A DNA stretch of 61,227 nucleotides. Source: Hondaea fermentalgiana. Taxonomy: Eukaryota > Sar > Bigyra > Thraustochytrida > Thraustochytriidae. The stretch is taken from NCBI GenBank assembly GCA_014084085.1, contig NPFB01000079.1, positions 2,161-63,387 on the forward strand, read 5' to 3'. This document shows positions 59,712-61,227 of this stretch, in pieces (position 1 is the first letter of the stretch; the number at the start of each line of letters is the position of its first letter). A program made the translations under genes and the position numbers. The notes under the pieces are model-generated. The model did no database searches, was not told where the DNA came from, and worked only from the letters and a program-made list of their open reading frames with translations.

Positions 59712-60224
59712 GGTGCTGATTGAAGGCCCGCCCTGTCGACGACCGTAGAGGACTTGCGCCTCTCTGCCGCAAGCTCTGCGAGACGGATCGGCGCCTGGCG
59801 CGACGTCCTCCGGGGGGGGCTTCGAGGCGCACCGAAGCCTAACGTGGGTGGTGTGTGATTGTTGTCAATGTCGATTTACAAGCTGCTCGATGGCAGCTTG
59901 GTTCCGAGTCGGTTCTTTCACGCGTGTGCGTTCTACAAGTACTACGCCATGGACTGTCAGCGTAAGATATCTACAAATTAAGGCTCCGAGCTTGCCAGGG
60001 ATTGTCTTGGACAAGATAAAAGCAAGCAAGCAAGCAAGATGGCACACAGAAAGATTTTAATTGATTCGACCTTGGACATCAGAAAAGGAGAAGGTGAGCT
60101 CGTTTGCAAGTGAGCAAACGTGGGCTAGAGATGCCGCGCTGCGGTAGAGGACAGATGCTGCTGCTGCAGTCGAAAGGACAGTTGTCGCTCAGCCCTGAGT
60201 TGCCCCAAGCATCGTGGCAAAGAC
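59712..60224. other. Intergenic region PTP / COPI-associated protein
   Basis: About 510 bases. The left half is the PTP upstream region, with a G run (GGGGGGGC near 59813) and AAGC repeats near 60020-60037. The right half is 3' of the next gene. Confidence 0.5.
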
Positions 60225-60743
60225 TTACACCAGGCTGGACTCGATGAGCTTGCCGTCCTCGACGTACTTGGACTTGACCTTTTGCATGTGCTTGCGCACG
60301 CACAGGATCTCGCCAAGAACGTACAGAAGACCAATGACGACGAGGGCATAGGCAAAAGCCTTGCGCATGGTTTCCCAAAAGTCGTAGCCGGTCGTTCCAG
60401 CATCAAAGGGGTTCGTGTTGCTGGAGACAGCAAGACTGAGAATGCCGATGAAGACAATGTACAACCCGCGGACAACCCAGAACTTGAAGCCCGGGAAGTG
60501 CACGTAGAAGTCCTTGAAGCGGATCTCGATAAAGAAGAGCGAGATCGCAAACAGCAGGCCGTACAGGTTGAGCAAGAAGAGGAACCAGGCCTCGCCAGCG
60601 TCCGACGAGAACATTCTCGCCGCGCCAGCGAGACCGAGACCGTATCCCACGCCATTCAGGATAGCCGCCAGAATCGTAATGTACGAGAACGCCGTCAGCA
60701 CATAGAGCGACTTGGGCTTGCCGCCGTCGTCATCGTTGGCCAT
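60225..60743 (-). CDS. COPI-associated/TVP15-like four-span membrane protein
   Basis: A 172-residue protein with four hydrophobic helices at about 14-36, 50-70, 85-108 and 127-150. The segment FLFLLNLYGLLFAISLFFIE followed by FPGFKFWVVRGLYIVFIGI and a Leu-rich stretch is the signature of the COPI-associated protein family, which includes yeast TVP15. The N-terminus is short and acidic, the C-terminus hydrophilic and charged (RKHMQKVKSKYVEDGK). Members sit in Golgi and late Golgi vesicle membranes; the molecular role is unknown. The start ATG 60743 has the context AAGATGG. Single exon. Confidence 0.78.
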   Translation of the reverse strand: MANDDDGGKPKSLYVLTAFSYITILAAILNGVGYGLGLAGAARMFSSDAGEAWFLFLLNLYGLLFAISLFFIEIRFKDFYVHFPGFKFWVVRGLYIVFIGILSLAVSSNTNPFDAGTTGYDFWETMRKAFAYALVVIGLLYVLGEILCVRKHMQKVKSKYVEDGKLIESSLV

Positions 60744-61227
60744 CTTTTCTCAAGATCGAGCGCGCTGCGCGTCCGGTCGGTCTTTGACTGGATATCCGCC
60801 TGTCACAGCGAGAACAATCGAACGAACGCACGTACGCCAGCTCGCCAGCCAACCTCGGCGCCGGTCCACGTGGGGAGCAGGTCTGCGTGCGTCGCCCGGG
60901 CTGCGTGGTCGCTGCCTCGCCTTGCCTCGCCTCGCCTTGCCTTGCCTTGCAGGTCTGCTTGTCCGTGCGCACATCAGCCGTCGATCGATCGATCAATCGA
61001 TCACCCTCCCTGAGAAGCGCAAGCCGGCCGCCCTACTTCCAGCCCGGAAGAACCGTCAGGAACGCCACGGGCCCGGTGCACACGCGGGAGCCAGCTGCGT
61101 AGCCGCGCGCTAGGAGCTCCTAGGGCTGAGCGAAGCGTGCGTGCACGTGCTTTTTACTTTCTCTGCTGCTCCTTTCTCCTGGCGCTGCGCGCCGCCGCCG
61201 CACCGCCCGTCCGGCGCGGCCGCCGCC
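60744..61227. other. Promoter-side region at right edge
   Basis: About 480 bases upstream of the COPI-associated gene. It holds a CCTTG/CCTCG repeat at 60920-60948 and an ATCGATCG run at 60979-61002. No gene; the window ends inside GC-rich sequence. Confidence 0.5.

Overview
The window is nuclear DNA from a GC-rich, gene-dense, intron-poor protist. The best inference is a stramenopile of the thraustochytrid/labyrinthulomycete type. The reasons are long single-exon genes broken only rarely by short GT-AG introns, a WRKY19-like Cys/His zinc-finger protein of the kind common in stramenopiles, a W-rich module in the DOT1-like protein that resembles one in oomycete and diatom proteins, and a UGA-decoding selenoprotein W gene. 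The assignment rests on protein character and layout, not on a search. An exact 100-base N run at 17113-17212 marks a scaffold join, so order across it is not proven.

Left part (1-16 kb): after a repeat-rich, gene-free 2.9 kb come a WRKY19-like zinc-finger protein and a GCNA-type SprT protease (acidic tail, SUMO-interacting motifs, HMG-like C-terminus), both on +. These converge on three - strand genes: a Rab3GAP catalytic-subunit homologue, a membrane-anchored Sec14 protein and a degenerate GNAT-like protein. From 15 to 21 kb there is almost only low-complexity DNA, microsatellites and the gap.

Middle part (21-46 kb): an SCFD2-like SM protein (-), a BART-domain protein with an overlapping upstream ORF, a coiled-coil protein of unknown role, a leucine-rich-repeat protein, a DOT1-like methyltransferase (-), a mitochondrial D-lactate dehydrogenase, a class II histone deacetylase (-), a 1333-residue pseudokinase/calcineurin-like phosphatase/EF-hand fusion, a PTGES2-like protein (-) and cullin-3. 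A small three-exon gene is proposed at 29.65-29.99 kb.

Right part (46-61 kb): a two-exon selenoprotein W gene with UGA at codon 13 (-), an unresolved spliced locus with a Cys/His-rich exon, a Ser-rich protein (-), a two-exon membrane thioredoxin (TMX-like), a TIR-domain protein (-), a decayed coding region, a YeeE/YedE sulfur transporter, mitochondrial GatC (-), a tyrosine phosphatase with altered catalytic residues (-), and a COPI-associated/TVP15-like four-span membrane protein (-).

The genes do not form one pathway. Loose themes are chromatin and genome protection (GCNA, DOT1-like, HDAC), vesicle traffic and lipid transfer (Rab3GAP1, SCFD2, Sec14, COPI-associated), mitochondria (LDHD, PTGES2, GatC), redox and selenium (SelW, TMX, PTGES2) and signalling with altered catalytic sites (the fusion protein and the PTP). 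The most novel objects are the pseudokinase-PPP-EF-hand fusion and the selenoprotein W gene whose intron follows the Sec codon by one base.
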